Shown here: piece after piece, positions 40,865-49,733 of the stretch | Position numbering within the stretch: position 1 is the stretch's first letter | How the letters are laid out: each line of letters opens with the position of its first letter | Origin: Rhodothermales bacterium | Lineage (GTDB): Bacteria > Bacteroidota > Rhodothermia > Rhodothermales > UBA10348 | Direction of reading: 5' to 3' | Length of the DNA stretch: 64,000 nucleotides | NCBI GenBank assembly: GCA_017643395.1 | Contig: JAEPNP010000001.1 | Location: forward strand, 579,806-643,805 | Translations under genes and position numbers: made by a program | The notes under the pieces: model-generated | What the model saw: only the letters and a program-made list of their open reading frames with translations | Told to the model about the DNA's origin: nothing | Databases searched by the model: none

Positions 40865-42282
40865 ACCACCAGTCCCGCCACCAGATAGGCTGCAAATGCT
40901 ACCCCGCCAATCGCAAAGGCGTAAGGCATTTGGGTGCGCACGTGGTCCACGTGGTCGCAGGCCGCGGACATGGATGATATGATGGACGTGTCGGACAGCG
41001 GCGAAGCGTGATCGCCCCAGACACCCCCCGACAGCACGGCGCCGAGCATCAACGCCTCCGGCAGATTGAGGCCGGTAGCGAGCGGAAGGGCGATGGGCAG
41101 CAGGATGGCAAAAGCCGTCCAGGAGGACCCGAGCGTGAATGAGATGAAGGAGGTGACCACAAACACCAGCGCCGGGATCCACCAGGTCGGGACCCCATCG
41201 CCCACGAGACTCACCACGTAGGGACCCATCTCGAGGGCACGGGACACCTGCCCGAGGGCAAACGCAAAGACAATCAGAACCGTTACGCCCACGAGCCCGG
41301 CCGAACCCTTCAGCACAAGCGCGCTGGCTTCCATCGGGGTCATCACCCTGCGCCCGTTGCGGGGGATCAGGTACAGAATCGAGGCCACAAAAATGGCCGT
41401 GCCGACTGCCCAGAGCACGGATGTTGAGCCGGACCCCGCCATCATGTCACCATCGCCCGTGATGTAGAGCCCGACAAAGATCATCAGGACCATGGCACCC
41501 AGCGGAATCAGGAGATCCCGTGCCTGCCGAGGCGACCCTTCCACCGGCTCCAGCTCGGCGATCTCCTCCGCGACCAGCGGGGTTGAGCCGGGCCGGGTCA
41601 ACTGGCCGGTTTCCAGCGCGCGCGTCTCTGCTGCTTTCATGGAGCCGAACCGCCATCCGAACAGCGCAACGCCGAGTGCGAAGAGAATGGCAAACCAGCT
41701 ATAGAAGTTGAACAGCAGGCCGGAGACCAACAGGCCTACCGCGCCGGCCGTAATGCCCTGAGCCGCGAGAAGTCCCAGGATGTAGGCTCCCCAGCCGTTG
41801 AGCGGAAGCGTCATGCAGACGGGGGCGCTGGTCGAGTCACAGTAAAAGGCCAGCTTCTCCCGAGGAATCTTGAGCTTGTCGAAGAACGGCCGGCTCACGG
41901 CACCCACCACCAGACACGTGATGGATGACTCCACAAACACAATGAGGCCCACGACCCACGCGAGCAGTTCGGCGCCACGACGTGTCTGCCCCCAGCCCCT
42001 GCGTTGAGCCCACTCCACAAAGCCCGTCACACCGCCGGAAGCCTGAACAAGGGCCATCAAACCACCAACGAGCAGGCAGAAGAAGACGATGCGGGTATTG
42101 CCGGCATCCTGAAAAACCAGAACCAGCTGTTCCACCAATTCCCGCATTCCGTGAATGGGATTGCCACCGACGAGAATCGTCGTGCCGATCCAGAGGCCGG
42201 CAAACAGCGACAGATAGACCTCCTTGGTCCAGAGTGCCAGCACAATTGCGGCAATTGGGGGAAGCAGTACAATCCAGTCCAT
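40861..42282 (-). CDS. nhaC: NhaC-family Na+/H+ antiporter
   Basis: 473 residues with about 11-12 hydrophobic helices. Starts IVLLPPIAAIVLALWTKEVY; family motifs include GGLMALVQASGG, FVESSITCLVVGAVSRP, YCDSTSAPVCMTLP and TSFISFTLGSSWTAFAI, GAVLSGGVWGDHASPLSDTS. The last, with GDHxSPLSDT, is diagnostic for NhaC. Predicted to exchange Na+ (or a related cation) for protons at the inner membrane, fitting a saline habitat. A short acidic loop (about 232-250) lies mid-protein. The 71-aa gene is coupled downstream. Confidence 0.93.
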   Translation of the reverse strand: MDWIVLLPPIAAIVLALWTKEVYLSLFAGLWIGTTILVGGNPIHGMRELVEQLVLVFQDAGNTRIVFFCLLVGGLMALVQASGGVTGFVEWAQRRGWGQTRRGAELLAWVVGLIVFVESSITCLVVGAVSRPFFDKLKIPREKLAFYCDSTSAPVCMTLPLNGWGAYILGLLAAQGITAGAVGLLVSGLLFNFYSWFAILFALGVALFGWRFGSMKAAETRALETGQLTRPGSTPLVAEEIAELEPVEGSPRQARDLLIPLGAMVLMIFVGLYITGDGDMMAGSGSTSVLWAVGTAIFVASILYLIPRNGRRVMTPMEASALVLKGSAGLVGVTVLIVFAFALGQVSRALEMGPYVVSLVGDGVPTWWIPALVFVVTSFISFTLGSSWTAFAILLPIALPLATGLNLPEALMLGAVLSGGVWGDHASPLSDTSIISSMSAACDHVDHVRTQMPYAFAIGGVAFAAYLVAGLVV

Positions 42283-42375
42283 GGGCGCTCCGGTTGGGGA
42301 TCAGGAAACTACGCACAGTTCGTGGCCCGGCACTGCACCCAATCGATGCCCGGTTCGTAGAAGGCCCATCCCTCC

Positions 42376-43515
42376 ATGTCGCAGGCACCAGAAACAGAGA
42401 CCGTTTACGAGAAATCGGCCCGCTTCGCGGAGTCGGTGTTCCGCGATTTCAGCTCGGGCGAGATCCCGCAGACCCTGCGACAGGACCTCCAGGAGACGTA
42501 CGATTTCTATCTGGACGGCGAGACCCGGGAGCGCCTCTCAGAGATGCACCCCATCAAGCGCTGGGCCTTCTCCACCTGGTATCTGTGCAAGAATCTTGTC
42601 CTGAAGCTCACCCCGACCCGCCGCATCATTCTGCTCGTGGGTGTCGTGCTGGCCATCGATGGCGCCGGCGGTGACACCACCAATCTGCTTCTGGGCTTTT
42701 TGGCTCTCCTGTTCATCCTCGGGCTGGAACTGAAAGACAAGCTCCTGGCGCACGATGAACTCGAGGCCGGCCGAGTCGTCCAGTCAGCTCTCATGCCGGA
42801 GCGCAGACCCAAGTTTTCGGGTTGGGATATATGGCTGTACACGGCACCGGCCAACGACGTCGGCGGTGACCTCGTGGACTGCCAGAAGGTGGACAAACAG
42901 CGGTTCGCGGTGTCCCTCGGAGACGTTTCTGGCAAAGGACTCGGAGCGGCCCTGTTCATGGCCAAGCTGCAGGCGACCGTTCGGGCGATCTCGCCGTCCA
43001 TCCGTTCCCTTGCCGAGCTCGGCGCCCGCGTGAATGAAATCTTCTGCCGAGACGGCCTGCCGGGGCGCTTTGCAAGTCTTGTCTATGCGGAGTTGACCCG
43101 GGATGCCGGTGAGGTTCGTTTTGTAAACGCCGGCCATTTGCCACCGCATCTGGTGAAGCGGGAAGGCGTGGTGGAGACCGACAAGGGAGGCCCGGCGATC
43201 GGCCTGTCGGTCAATGCGCGCTACACCGAATCGGACCTCCACATGGAGCCGGGCGAGGTTCTGGTGCTGGTCAGCGATGGGGTCACCGAAGCCCGCGACC
43301 AGTATGGGTCGTTCTTTGGCGATGACCGCTTTCATCGACTGCTGGAGTATGCCTATGGCCATTCCGCAGCAGAAGTTGGCGAGCAGATCGTAGACGCCGT
43401 CGAGGCCTTTGTAGGAGCCGCCAGACCAAGTGACGACCTTTCTGTGGCGGTGATTGCCAGACGTCCGGCGCGCGTGCTGGGGTCCGGCCCTCCCCCCGGG
43501 AAGTCCCGGGTTTAG
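42376..43515 (+). CDS. Membrane-linked SpoIIE/RsbU-type protein phosphatase
   Basis: 379 residues. An N-terminal helical part with two hydrophobic segments (about 85-120, IILLVGVVLAIDG and LLLGFLALLFILGL) precedes a PP2C-like SpoIIE domain (about 135-365) with metal-ligand motifs VGGDLVDC, LGDVSGKGLGAAL, NAGHLPP, LVSDGVTEARD and PSDDLSVAVIAR. Such phosphatases dephosphorylate anti-sigma-factor antagonists. No anti-sigma or STAS gene is next to it, so its target is unknown. It is divergent from nhaC. Confidence 0.93.
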   Translation: MSQAPETETVYEKSARFAESVFRDFSSGEIPQTLRQDLQETYDFYLDGETRERLSEMHPIKRWAFSTWYLCKNLVLKLTPTRRIILLVGVVLAIDGAGGDTTNLLLGFLALLFILGLELKDKLLAHDELEAGRVVQSALMPERRPKFSGWDIWLYTAPANDVGGDLVDCQKVDKQRFAVSLGDVSGKGLGAALFMAKLQATVRAISPSIRSLAELGARVNEIFCRDGLPGRFASLVYAELTRDAGEVRFVNAGHLPPHLVKREGVVETDKGGPAIGLSVNARYTESDLHMEPGEVLVLVSDGVTEARDQYGSFFGDDRFHRLLEYAYGHSAAEVGEQIVDAVEAFVGAARPSDDLSVAVIARRPARVLGSGPPPGKSRV

Positions 43516-43911
43516 CAGCGCAAGCGAACCTGACCACCTGCGATGGCGTTGGGGCGTGATGAGCACCTTGACCCCCCCCGATCGGTCTTGGTATACTCAC
43601 CCGGTTCCGCGGGCCTTATCCCCCGGGACTAACCCCTCAACCGAAACGCACGCCTCCGACCCGCTTCCACCCCCCATACCCCCGGCAGACTGACAGGAAC
43701 GCCTGACGCTGCTGAGTCAGGTCTCCAACCCCCGGATTTGCCCCACAATCTTCGTCATACCTCTTCTGGTACCAGCGGCACCCACACCGCGGGAGGACGA
43801 AATGCGGGGCGGGTTAATGCGTCGCAAATTCGATCGGTTGCTTCCGAAACATTCTTCTCGGCCGATACTCCCCACCAAAGTACCCGGTCGAAGGTCGCTC
43901 CCCGTCGACGC
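43516..43911 (+). other. Gene-free interval upstream of the M23 peptidase gene
   Basis: 396 bp with several C-runs (for instance near 43569 and 43669) and a small hairpin-like stretch around 43608-43634 (CCGCGGG/CCCGGG). TTGGTATAC near 43589 could be part of a promoter. A frame is open from 43738 into the peptidase gene, but its residues are not protein-like and the peptidase starts cleanly at 43912. I see no gene. Confidence 0.5.
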
Positions 43912-44889
43912 ATGGCTAAACACCGCTACTACTATTACGACTCCGAGTCCTGCTCCTTTGTTGAGCTGAAGAGCCGGAGGAAGCGCCTGCAAATGCAGGT
44001 GGCTGGAGTCGTGTCGGTTGCGCTCCTTCTTGCCCTCGGACTCACCTGGGGTATGGATCATGTGGTAGAAACGCCACAGGAACTCGCGCTTCGCGCAGAA
44101 AATGAAGCGCTGCAGCAGCAGTTGGCCGACTTCGATGCGCGCATCTCCGCCGTGACCGGTCAGTTGGCGGAGCTGAGTGAGAAAGACCAGGAGCTGTATC
44201 GCTCCATCTTCCAGGCAGATCCCATCTCTGACGACGTGCGCCAGGTGGGTGTCGGTGGTACCGACGCCTACGCAGCGTTCGGACGGTTCAGCCCGAATGC
44301 GGCTTCGCTTCTGCGCAATACCGCTCAGGGACTGGATCGGTTGGAACTCCAGATCGGACTGCAGACGGACAGCTACCGCGAGCTCACCCGGTTCGCAGGC
44401 GAGTATGATCGCCAACTGGACGAAATGCCGGTCATCATCCCCTCGGAAGGCCGGGTCATCTCCGGCTTCGGCATGCGCTACCATCCGATCCTGAAGGTGC
44501 GTCGCATGCATTATGGCGTGGACATCAACGTCAACACCGGCACGCCGGTGGTCGCCGCTGGCGATGGCGTCATCATGGAGGCCACCCGCGGTAACGGGTT
44601 CGGCAACTACATCAAGATTCGACATGAGACGGCAGGGTACGTGACCGTCTACGCGCACCTGCGCAGCTTCGCGCCCGGTCTGCGCAAAGGCCAGAAGGTG
44701 GAGCGTGGAGACCTGATTGCCTACAGCGGCAACACCGGACTCTCCAAGTCACCGCACCTGCACTATGAGGTCCGGGATCTGGACGGCCGAGCCCTGAATC
44801 CGATCTACTTCCTGGCCCCGAGCCTCACCCCGGCGGCCTACAAAAAGATTCTCGAGGAAGCGGAAAACACCACCGTCATATTCGACTGA
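43912..44889 (+). CDS. M23-family (LytM-like) peptidoglycan endopeptidase
   Basis: 325 residues. A short basic N-terminus with a Tyr run (KHRYYYYDSES), a transmembrane anchor (about 31-48, VAGVVSVALLLALGLTWG), a coiled coil (about 58-95, ELALRAENEALQQQLAD), a linker, and a C-terminal LytM domain with MHYGVDINV (zinc ligands His and Asp), TVYAHLRSF and HLHYEVRD. Predicted to be anchored in the inner membrane and to cut or regulate cutting of peptidoglycan crosslinks. The layout matches the MepM/M23 proteins common in Bacteroidota. Confidence 0.93.
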   Translation: MAKHRYYYYDSESCSFVELKSRRKRLQMQVAGVVSVALLLALGLTWGMDHVVETPQELALRAENEALQQQLADFDARISAVTGQLAELSEKDQELYRSIFQADPISDDVRQVGVGGTDAYAAFGRFSPNAASLLRNTAQGLDRLELQIGLQTDSYRELTRFAGEYDRQLDEMPVIIPSEGRVISGFGMRYHPILKVRRMHYGVDINVNTGTPVVAAGDGVIMEATRGNGFGNYIKIRHETAGYVTVYAHLRSFAPGLRKGQKVERGDLIAYSGNTGLSKSPHLHYEVRDLDGRALNPIYFLAPSLTPAAYKKILEEAENTTVIFD

Positions 44890-44984
44890 CGGCGGCCGCA
44901 CAGCCCCTCATCCTTCGCAGAATCTGCAGGAACGGAACGCGTAGTTCCGGCTCTAACCCTCGGTTTTCGGGAGCCCGAAGACCG

Positions 44985-45013
44985 TTGCATTTGAAGAATC
45001 AGCATCCTATAGT
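44985..45013 (+). promoter_or_regulatory. Sigma70-like promoter of the DUF2795-tamL operon
   Basis: TTGCAT (44985-44990), a 17-nt spacer and TATAGT (45008-45013) lie ahead of the start at 45048, giving a predicted leader of about 28 nt. Both hexamers are close to consensus and spacing is ideal. Confidence 0.65.
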
Positions 45014-45047
45014 GACCGGCGAGCACGTTGCTCCTGCCGGATAGAGC

Positions 45048-45266
45048 ATGTACTGGACTCTTGACTTGGCCTCCTACCTGGAGGATGCCCCTTGGCCCGC
45101 CTCGCGCGTGGAGCTCATGGACTATGCGGAGCGCACCGGCGCGCCGCAGGAAGTCGTGGACAATCTTCGCGCCATGGAAGATGACGGAGAGCCGTACGAA
45201 AGTATTGAGGAAGTCTGGCCCGATTACCCGACGGGCGATGACGACTTCTACTACGAGGAAGACTAG
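45048..45266 (+). CDS. Small DUF2795-family protein
   Basis: 72 residues, acidic, with the family core PWPASRVELMDYAERTGAPQ, a following helix (EVVDNLRAMEDD) and IEEVWPDYP near the end. The family has no firm function and is small and cytoplasmic. The start is supported by the promoter at 44985-45013. The downstream TamL-like gene begins inside this gene, 29 nt before its stop, in another frame, so expression of the two is probably linked. Confidence 0.88.
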   Translation: MYWTLDLASYLEDAPWPASRVELMDYAERTGAPQEVVDNLRAMEDDGEPYESIEEVWPDYPTGDDDFYYEED

Positions 45267-47679
45267 GCGCCGGCACACCGCCCCCGACCGGACGCGCGGA
45301 CTACTCAGGCGGGCTGCCTGGTTCTTCTTTCTGGTCGCCGCGCTGCCGCACTCTGCCTCCCAGGCGCAAACGGCATCGCCCGAATACCGTGTGGCCCATG
45401 TGCGCTATGAGGGCGACCTCATCTTTTCGCGCGAGCAGTTGGAGCTGCGCACACGTACGCGCGGCAACCGTCGACTTCTGAACATCCCTGGAGCCACCTG
45501 GTGGCTGTGGCTGCACCAGTTCGGCGGATGGATTGGAGGCAGCTTCGGTCGCGGCCTGCAGAGCACCGGTCAGCCACCGCGCGAGCTGGACCTGGACGTC
45601 GTCGAAGCAGACGTGCAGCGCCTGGAGCTCTTCTACAACCAGGAGGGGTTTCGCCGCGCTGCCATCGATGCCGTCATCGACTCGACTCGCGGGGCCGAGA
45701 AGGTGCACGTCCGGTTCCAGATCGACCCGGGTCCGCCGACGTTCATCCGAGAAGTCCGCTACGAAGGGCTGGATCCGCTGGACACCGCACGTCGTCGGGC
45801 GCTGGTAGAAGGCAGCCTGCTGGGCGATGCGCGGGCCGCGGGGCCGGAGGTGGATGGTGACGAGCGCTACTCGGAACCGCTCTTGCTGGAAGAAGGCCGG
45901 CGTATCCTGACGTTTCTGCGAAACACCGGCTACGCGTTCATCAACCGGGACTCGATCCACGCGGTCGTGATTCCGGTAATGCCGGACTCGTTTGACGTGG
46001 TGATGGACATTCGCCTGGGTCAGCGCTATCGGTTCGGTGACCTGGCCTACCGCGTTACGGGTCCGGAGACCGGAGTCGCGACGCGCCAGGATACCCTCGT
46101 TCTGCGCAGGGCCGGTACATCGTTCGAAATGCCCGGTTCAGTCGAGGGCGACACCCAGGTGGACCCCGACCTGCTGCGTCGCACGTTGCGGTTTCGCCCC
46201 GGTCAGTGGTTCGACCAGAGCCTGGTGGACGCGACCAAACGGCGCCTGGACGCCGTCGGCGTGTTCGCCTTCACGGATGTCCGGCCGCTGCCGCCGGACT
46301 CCGGTTCCATCGCCATTCCCCACCTGTTTGACCTGCAGACCAGGGACCGCCACCGCATTCAGCTTGAGACCTTCATGCTCCAGCGCAGCGGAGGGTTCGC
46401 CGACAGTGACAACGAGATCGGGACGGGTATTGGTGTCAGCTACTCCAACCTGAACATCTTCGGCGAGGGAGAGGCCTTCCAGTTGCGCTCTACCGGCACC
46501 ATAGCGGCAGACCTCGGACTCCAGAAAGGCTTCACCAGCACGCAGTGGGACATTTCAGGCACATTCTCCTTCCCCTATCTGACGTGGCCGGTCGGCGGAC
46601 TTGACCGTCGGCTGGGACTGTTCGATGCGCGCACGCGGGTCTCGGTCAGCTTCCTCGCGGCCCGGCGCGACGCCCTCCGCCTGGTGCTCAGGGGGCGGGG
46701 CAACCTGAGCTATCGCTACGAACTGCGCCACACGCCAACGCTGACCAGTTTCGTGGATGTACTGGACGTCAGCGTATCCAACCCGGACACCCTGGCGGGC
46801 TTTGGAGACATATTTCTGGACGATGTGCTGGCCAGCATTGACGACCCGGTGCAGCAGGGCCAGATCGTGGAGGACTATACCCAGCCACAGATCAACAACG
46901 CGCTCCGATACACCCTGCGGTCCGGTCGTGTGGACCCCTTCCGGCGCGACGACGGGCATGCCTACGAGGGTTCGGTCGAGATCGGGGGCAACCTGCCGTA
47001 CCTCCTGGACCGCTTTGTATTTGATCCCGGTCCTGCCCAGGGCACCCTGCCTGGATTGCCATTCTTCGGAGGGTCCAGCAGCGACGACCGCCTCATCTAC
47101 CGCCAGTACCTGCGGGGCGCTGTGGACCTGAGACGTTATCACACGATCGCTCCCGGACGCGTACTGGCCTGGAAAACCGTTGTGGGCGTTGCCCGGCCCA
47201 TCGGACAGGCGGACGTGGTCCCCTTCGACCGGCGGTTCTATTCGGGTGGTGCCTCGAGTGTCAGGGCATGGCGTCTCCGCGAGCTCGGACCTGGCTCTGC
47301 CTCGTTTTCGGACTCGGTCGGTGTGGGTGGCACGAACATTCTGGGCGGCGAGGTGAAACTGGAGGCATCCGTAGAGCACAGACTTGTCGTCATCCGCAGC
47401 CTTTTCGAAGCCGCCTGGAGCCTGGCCCTGTTTGTGGATGCGGGTAACGTCTGGTCCGGCCCCCGAAACCCGGGCCCAGACGCCGGCCGCTTCCGTCTGG
47501 ACCGCTTCTACAAAGAGATCGGTGTGGGGTCCGGCGTCGGACTTCGGCTGGGCTGGGACTATCTCATCGTGCGGCTCGACCTGGCGTTCAAGGTGCACGA
47601 TCCCTTGAGAAGTGGCGAATTCCTGCCCGATGGGCTGTCCAATTTTGTGCCCCAGTTCGGCATCGGCCATACCTTCTGA
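45238..47679 (+). CDS. tamL: Omp85-family outer-membrane protein, TamL-like
   Basis: About 813 residues. A positively charged start and hydrophobic WFFFLVAALPHSASQAQ form a signal peptide. POTRA-like repeats follow (first with VAHVRYEGDLIFSREQL, next with FIREVRYEGLDPLD), then a long beta-barrel. The barrel carries FYSGGASSVRAWRLRELGPG, the Omp85 loop motif in its TamL form (VRAW rather than VRGF/Y), and ends FVPQFGIGHTF. TamL and TamB together assemble or traffic outer-membrane components; no tamB is in this window. ATG 45238 is chosen because it gives a normal signal sequence. Confidence 0.88.
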   Translation: MTTSTTRKTRRRHTAPDRTRGLLRRAAWFFFLVAALPHSASQAQTASPEYRVAHVRYEGDLIFSREQLELRTRTRGNRRLLNIPGATWWLWLHQFGGWIGGSFGRGLQSTGQPPRELDLDVVEADVQRLELFYNQEGFRRAAIDAVIDSTRGAEKVHVRFQIDPGPPTFIREVRYEGLDPLDTARRRALVEGSLLGDARAAGPEVDGDERYSEPLLLEEGRRILTFLRNTGYAFINRDSIHAVVIPVMPDSFDVVMDIRLGQRYRFGDLAYRVTGPETGVATRQDTLVLRRAGTSFEMPGSVEGDTQVDPDLLRRTLRFRPGQWFDQSLVDATKRRLDAVGVFAFTDVRPLPPDSGSIAIPHLFDLQTRDRHRIQLETFMLQRSGGFADSDNEIGTGIGVSYSNLNIFGEGEAFQLRSTGTIAADLGLQKGFTSTQWDISGTFSFPYLTWPVGGLDRRLGLFDARTRVSVSFLAARRDALRLVLRGRGNLSYRYELRHTPTLTSFVDVLDVSVSNPDTLAGFGDIFLDDVLASIDDPVQQGQIVEDYTQPQINNALRYTLRSGRVDPFRRDDGHAYEGSVEIGGNLPYLLDRFVFDPGPAQGTLPGLPFFGGSSSDDRLIYRQYLRGAVDLRRYHTIAPGRVLAWKTVVGVARPIGQADVVPFDRRFYSGGASSVRAWRLRELGPGSASFSDSVGVGGTNILGGEVKLEASVEHRLVVIRSLFEAAWSLALFVDAGNVWSGPRNPGPDAGRFRLDRFYKEIGVGSGVGLRLGWDYLIVRLDLAFKVHDPLRSGEFLPDGLSNFVPQFGIGHTF

Positions 47680-47681
47680 GC

Positions 47682-48293
47682 ATGGCCATCGGCTCCACCA
47701 TACTGGATGCGCTCCGGCGCCTTGCAAATCGTGTCTTTCGGCGCGAGGAGGATGCCCGTGTACGCGCGATGGCCGAACTGCTGGACGAGATCCCGCTCTT
47801 TCGGCCGCTGCCTCGCGGCATGCTGCTGGATCTGGCAGCCGCGTTTCACGAGCGGTCGTATCGAAAGGACGAGTTTCTCTACTACGAGGGCGACCCCGGC
47901 ATCGGCCTGTATGTGGTACAGTCCGGTAACGTACGGTTGCTTGTGGAGGACCCCGAAGGCACCACCCACGAGATCTGCGAGGTGGGGCCGAATGAGATTC
48001 TAGGCGCGACCTGTCTGCTGGGAGGCGGCGTGATCAAGCGCACGGAAAGCGCGCAGGCCACCGTGCCCACCCAGGTGCTCGGCCTGTTCAGCCCCGAATT
48101 CCGCACCTTGCAGCGCCGTCATCCCAAGACCGGAGCCGCGGTCGCCACCTTGCTGGCCCGGCACTTTGCCCAGCGTCTCACCGAGACGCGAAAACTGCTC
48201 ATCGAAGAGAGCGGCTCCATCGAGACGGCCACCTGGCTGGCACAGGCTGCACGCAGCGCGGCCGAACACGCCGATCCGCCACCAGGCTGGTAG
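47682..48293 (+). CDS. Cyclic-nucleotide-binding-domain protein without a DNA-binding domain
   Basis: 203 residues with a Crp-like beta-roll (about 35-150): FYYEGDPGIGLYVVQSGNVRLL, then NEILGATCLLGGG and a phosphate-cassette-like KRTESAQA. A helix follows, but there is no helix-turn-helix. The protein may bind cAMP or a related nucleotide and act through protein contacts. It begins 2 bp after tamL and ends 39 bp before rlmD, so it is probably cotranscribed with both. Ligand unverified. Confidence 0.82.
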   Translation: MAIGSTILDALRRLANRVFRREEDARVRAMAELLDEIPLFRPLPRGMLLDLAAAFHERSYRKDEFLYYEGDPGIGLYVVQSGNVRLLVEDPEGTTHEICEVGPNEILGATCLLGGGVIKRTESAQATVPTQVLGLFSPEFRTLQRRHPKTGAAVATLLARHFAQRLTETRKLLIEESGSIETATWLAQAARSAAEHADPPPGW

Positions 48294-48332
48294 CCACTCT
48301 TTCCAACGGGTCCGTTGCGACCCCTATCGCGC

Positions 48333-49733
48333 ATGAAGAAAGGAGCCCAACTGGAGCTCTCCATCGAGAAATTCGCCGACCGCGGTAAATCCCTGTCCCG
48401 CGTGGATGGATACGTGGTGTTTGTCCCAGGGGGTGTCCCGGGCGATGTGGTGCGCGGCACCCTGATCCGAAAGCGCAAATCCTTCGGGGAGGCCCGTATC
48501 GATGAGGTGCTGACGCCGAGCCCGCTGCGAACCGATCCACGCTGCCGATACTTTGGCACATGCGGCGGATGCAAATGGCAGCACGTGCAGTACGAGGCGC
48601 AGCTCGAGGCCAAGACCCAGAGTGTACGGGAGGCGCTTGAGCACGAGGGCGGACTGACCGGCATCACCATGCGGCCGACGCTCGGCTCCGAGCAGATCTA
48701 CGAGTACCGCAACAAGATGGAGTTCTCCTTCAGCGCCGAACGGTGGCTGACCAAGGAGGAGATCGCCAGTGGCGAACCGTTCAATCTGCAGTTTGCCCTT
48801 GGCCTGCACGCCCCGGGCTATTTCAACAAGGTGATCGACCTGGAGGAGTGCCACCTGCAGTCGGGCCTGAGCGCCCGGCTGGTAAATGCAGTTCGCGGCT
48901 TCGCACAGGAGCGCGGCTGGAAGCCCTGGCATATTCGAAAGCATACCGGCTATCTGCGACACCTGGTCATCCGGCAGGCGGGCAACACGGATGAGCTACT
49001 CGTCAACCTCGTAACGAACCGGTACGACGCCGAGCGCATGGTCGAATTCGGGGCGTGGCTGCAGGAGGAGTTTCCACAGGTGACCACGTTCGTCAACGCC
49101 GTCAATTCTGGCGTGGCCCAAACGGCGTTCGGGGAGGAGATCCACGCCGTGTTTGGCCCCGGGGTCTATCATGACATGATCGGGGGTCTCACATTCGAGA
49201 TCGCACCGAACGCCTTCTTCCAGACCAACACAAAGCAGGCAGAAACCCTGTACAAGGTGGCCCTGGAGGCCGGCGACCTGACGCCGGAGGATCACCTGTA
49301 TGACCTGTACTGCGGTGCAGGCTCCATCAGCCTCTTTGTAGCCCCTCACGTCAAGCACGTGATCGGCGTTGAACTGGTCGAGGATGCCGTCGTGAATGCC
49401 CGCGCCAACGCGAAGGCCAACGGGATCGAGAACGTCACGTTCGAATCGGGCGACATGCTCAAGCTGCTCACGCCCGAGTTTGTGCGCAAGCACGGAAAGC
49501 CGGATGTGATGATTGTCGATCCACCACGCGCCGGCATCCACCCCAAGGTGGTCAAGCAGATTGCTCAGGTCCGTCCGGAGCGCCTGGTGTACGTGAGTTG
49601 CAACCCCCGCACGCAGGCCCGGGACATCGCCCTGCTCGGAGATGCCTACCGCGCCGAGTGGTCCCAACCCGTCGATCTCTTCCCCCACACCCACCACATA
49701 GAGAATGTGGTCCGGCTGACTGCCAATGGCTGA
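48333..49733 (+). CDS. rlmD: 23S rRNA (uracil-C5)-methyltransferase, RlmD/RumA type
   Basis: 466 residues. A TRAM domain (about 5-60), the iron-sulfur ligands Cys71, Cys77 and Cys80 (CRYFGTCGGCKWQH) with a further Cys in DLEECHLQ, then a SAM-binding domain with YCGAGSISLF and VGVELV-like residues, and the catalytic Cys in YVSCNPRTQARD. The cluster and length separate it from TrmA. U1939 or U747 specificity cannot be told. I chose ATG 48333; a TTG 18 nt upstream is in frame. It overlaps the next gene by 8 bp. Confidence 0.92.
   Translation: MKKGAQLELSIEKFADRGKSLSRVDGYVVFVPGGVPGDVVRGTLIRKRKSFGEARIDEVLTPSPLRTDPRCRYFGTCGGCKWQHVQYEAQLEAKTQSVREALEHEGGLTGITMRPTLGSEQIYEYRNKMEFSFSAERWLTKEEIASGEPFNLQFALGLHAPGYFNKVIDLEECHLQSGLSARLVNAVRGFAQERGWKPWHIRKHTGYLRHLVIRQAGNTDELLVNLVTNRYDAERMVEFGAWLQEEFPQVTTFVNAVNSGVAQTAFGEEIHAVFGPGVYHDMIGGLTFEIAPNAFFQTNTKQAETLYKVALEAGDLTPEDHLYDLYCGAGSISLFVAPHVKHVIGVELVEDAVVNARANAKANGIENVTFESGDMLKLLTPEFVRKHGKPDVMIVDPPRAGIHPKVVKQIAQVRPERLVYVSCNPRTQARDIALLGDAYRAEWSQPVDLFPHTHHIENVVRLTANG

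Noticed and set aside
40865-41182. Upstream extension of the 71-aa frame inside nhaC
   Set aside because: It overlaps the conserved C-terminal part of NhaC in another frame; the coupled GTG at 40864 explains the small gene.
43717-44658. 313-codon leftward frame opposite the M23 peptidase
   Set aside because: Antisense to a clear LytM-domain gene, with no signal or motif.
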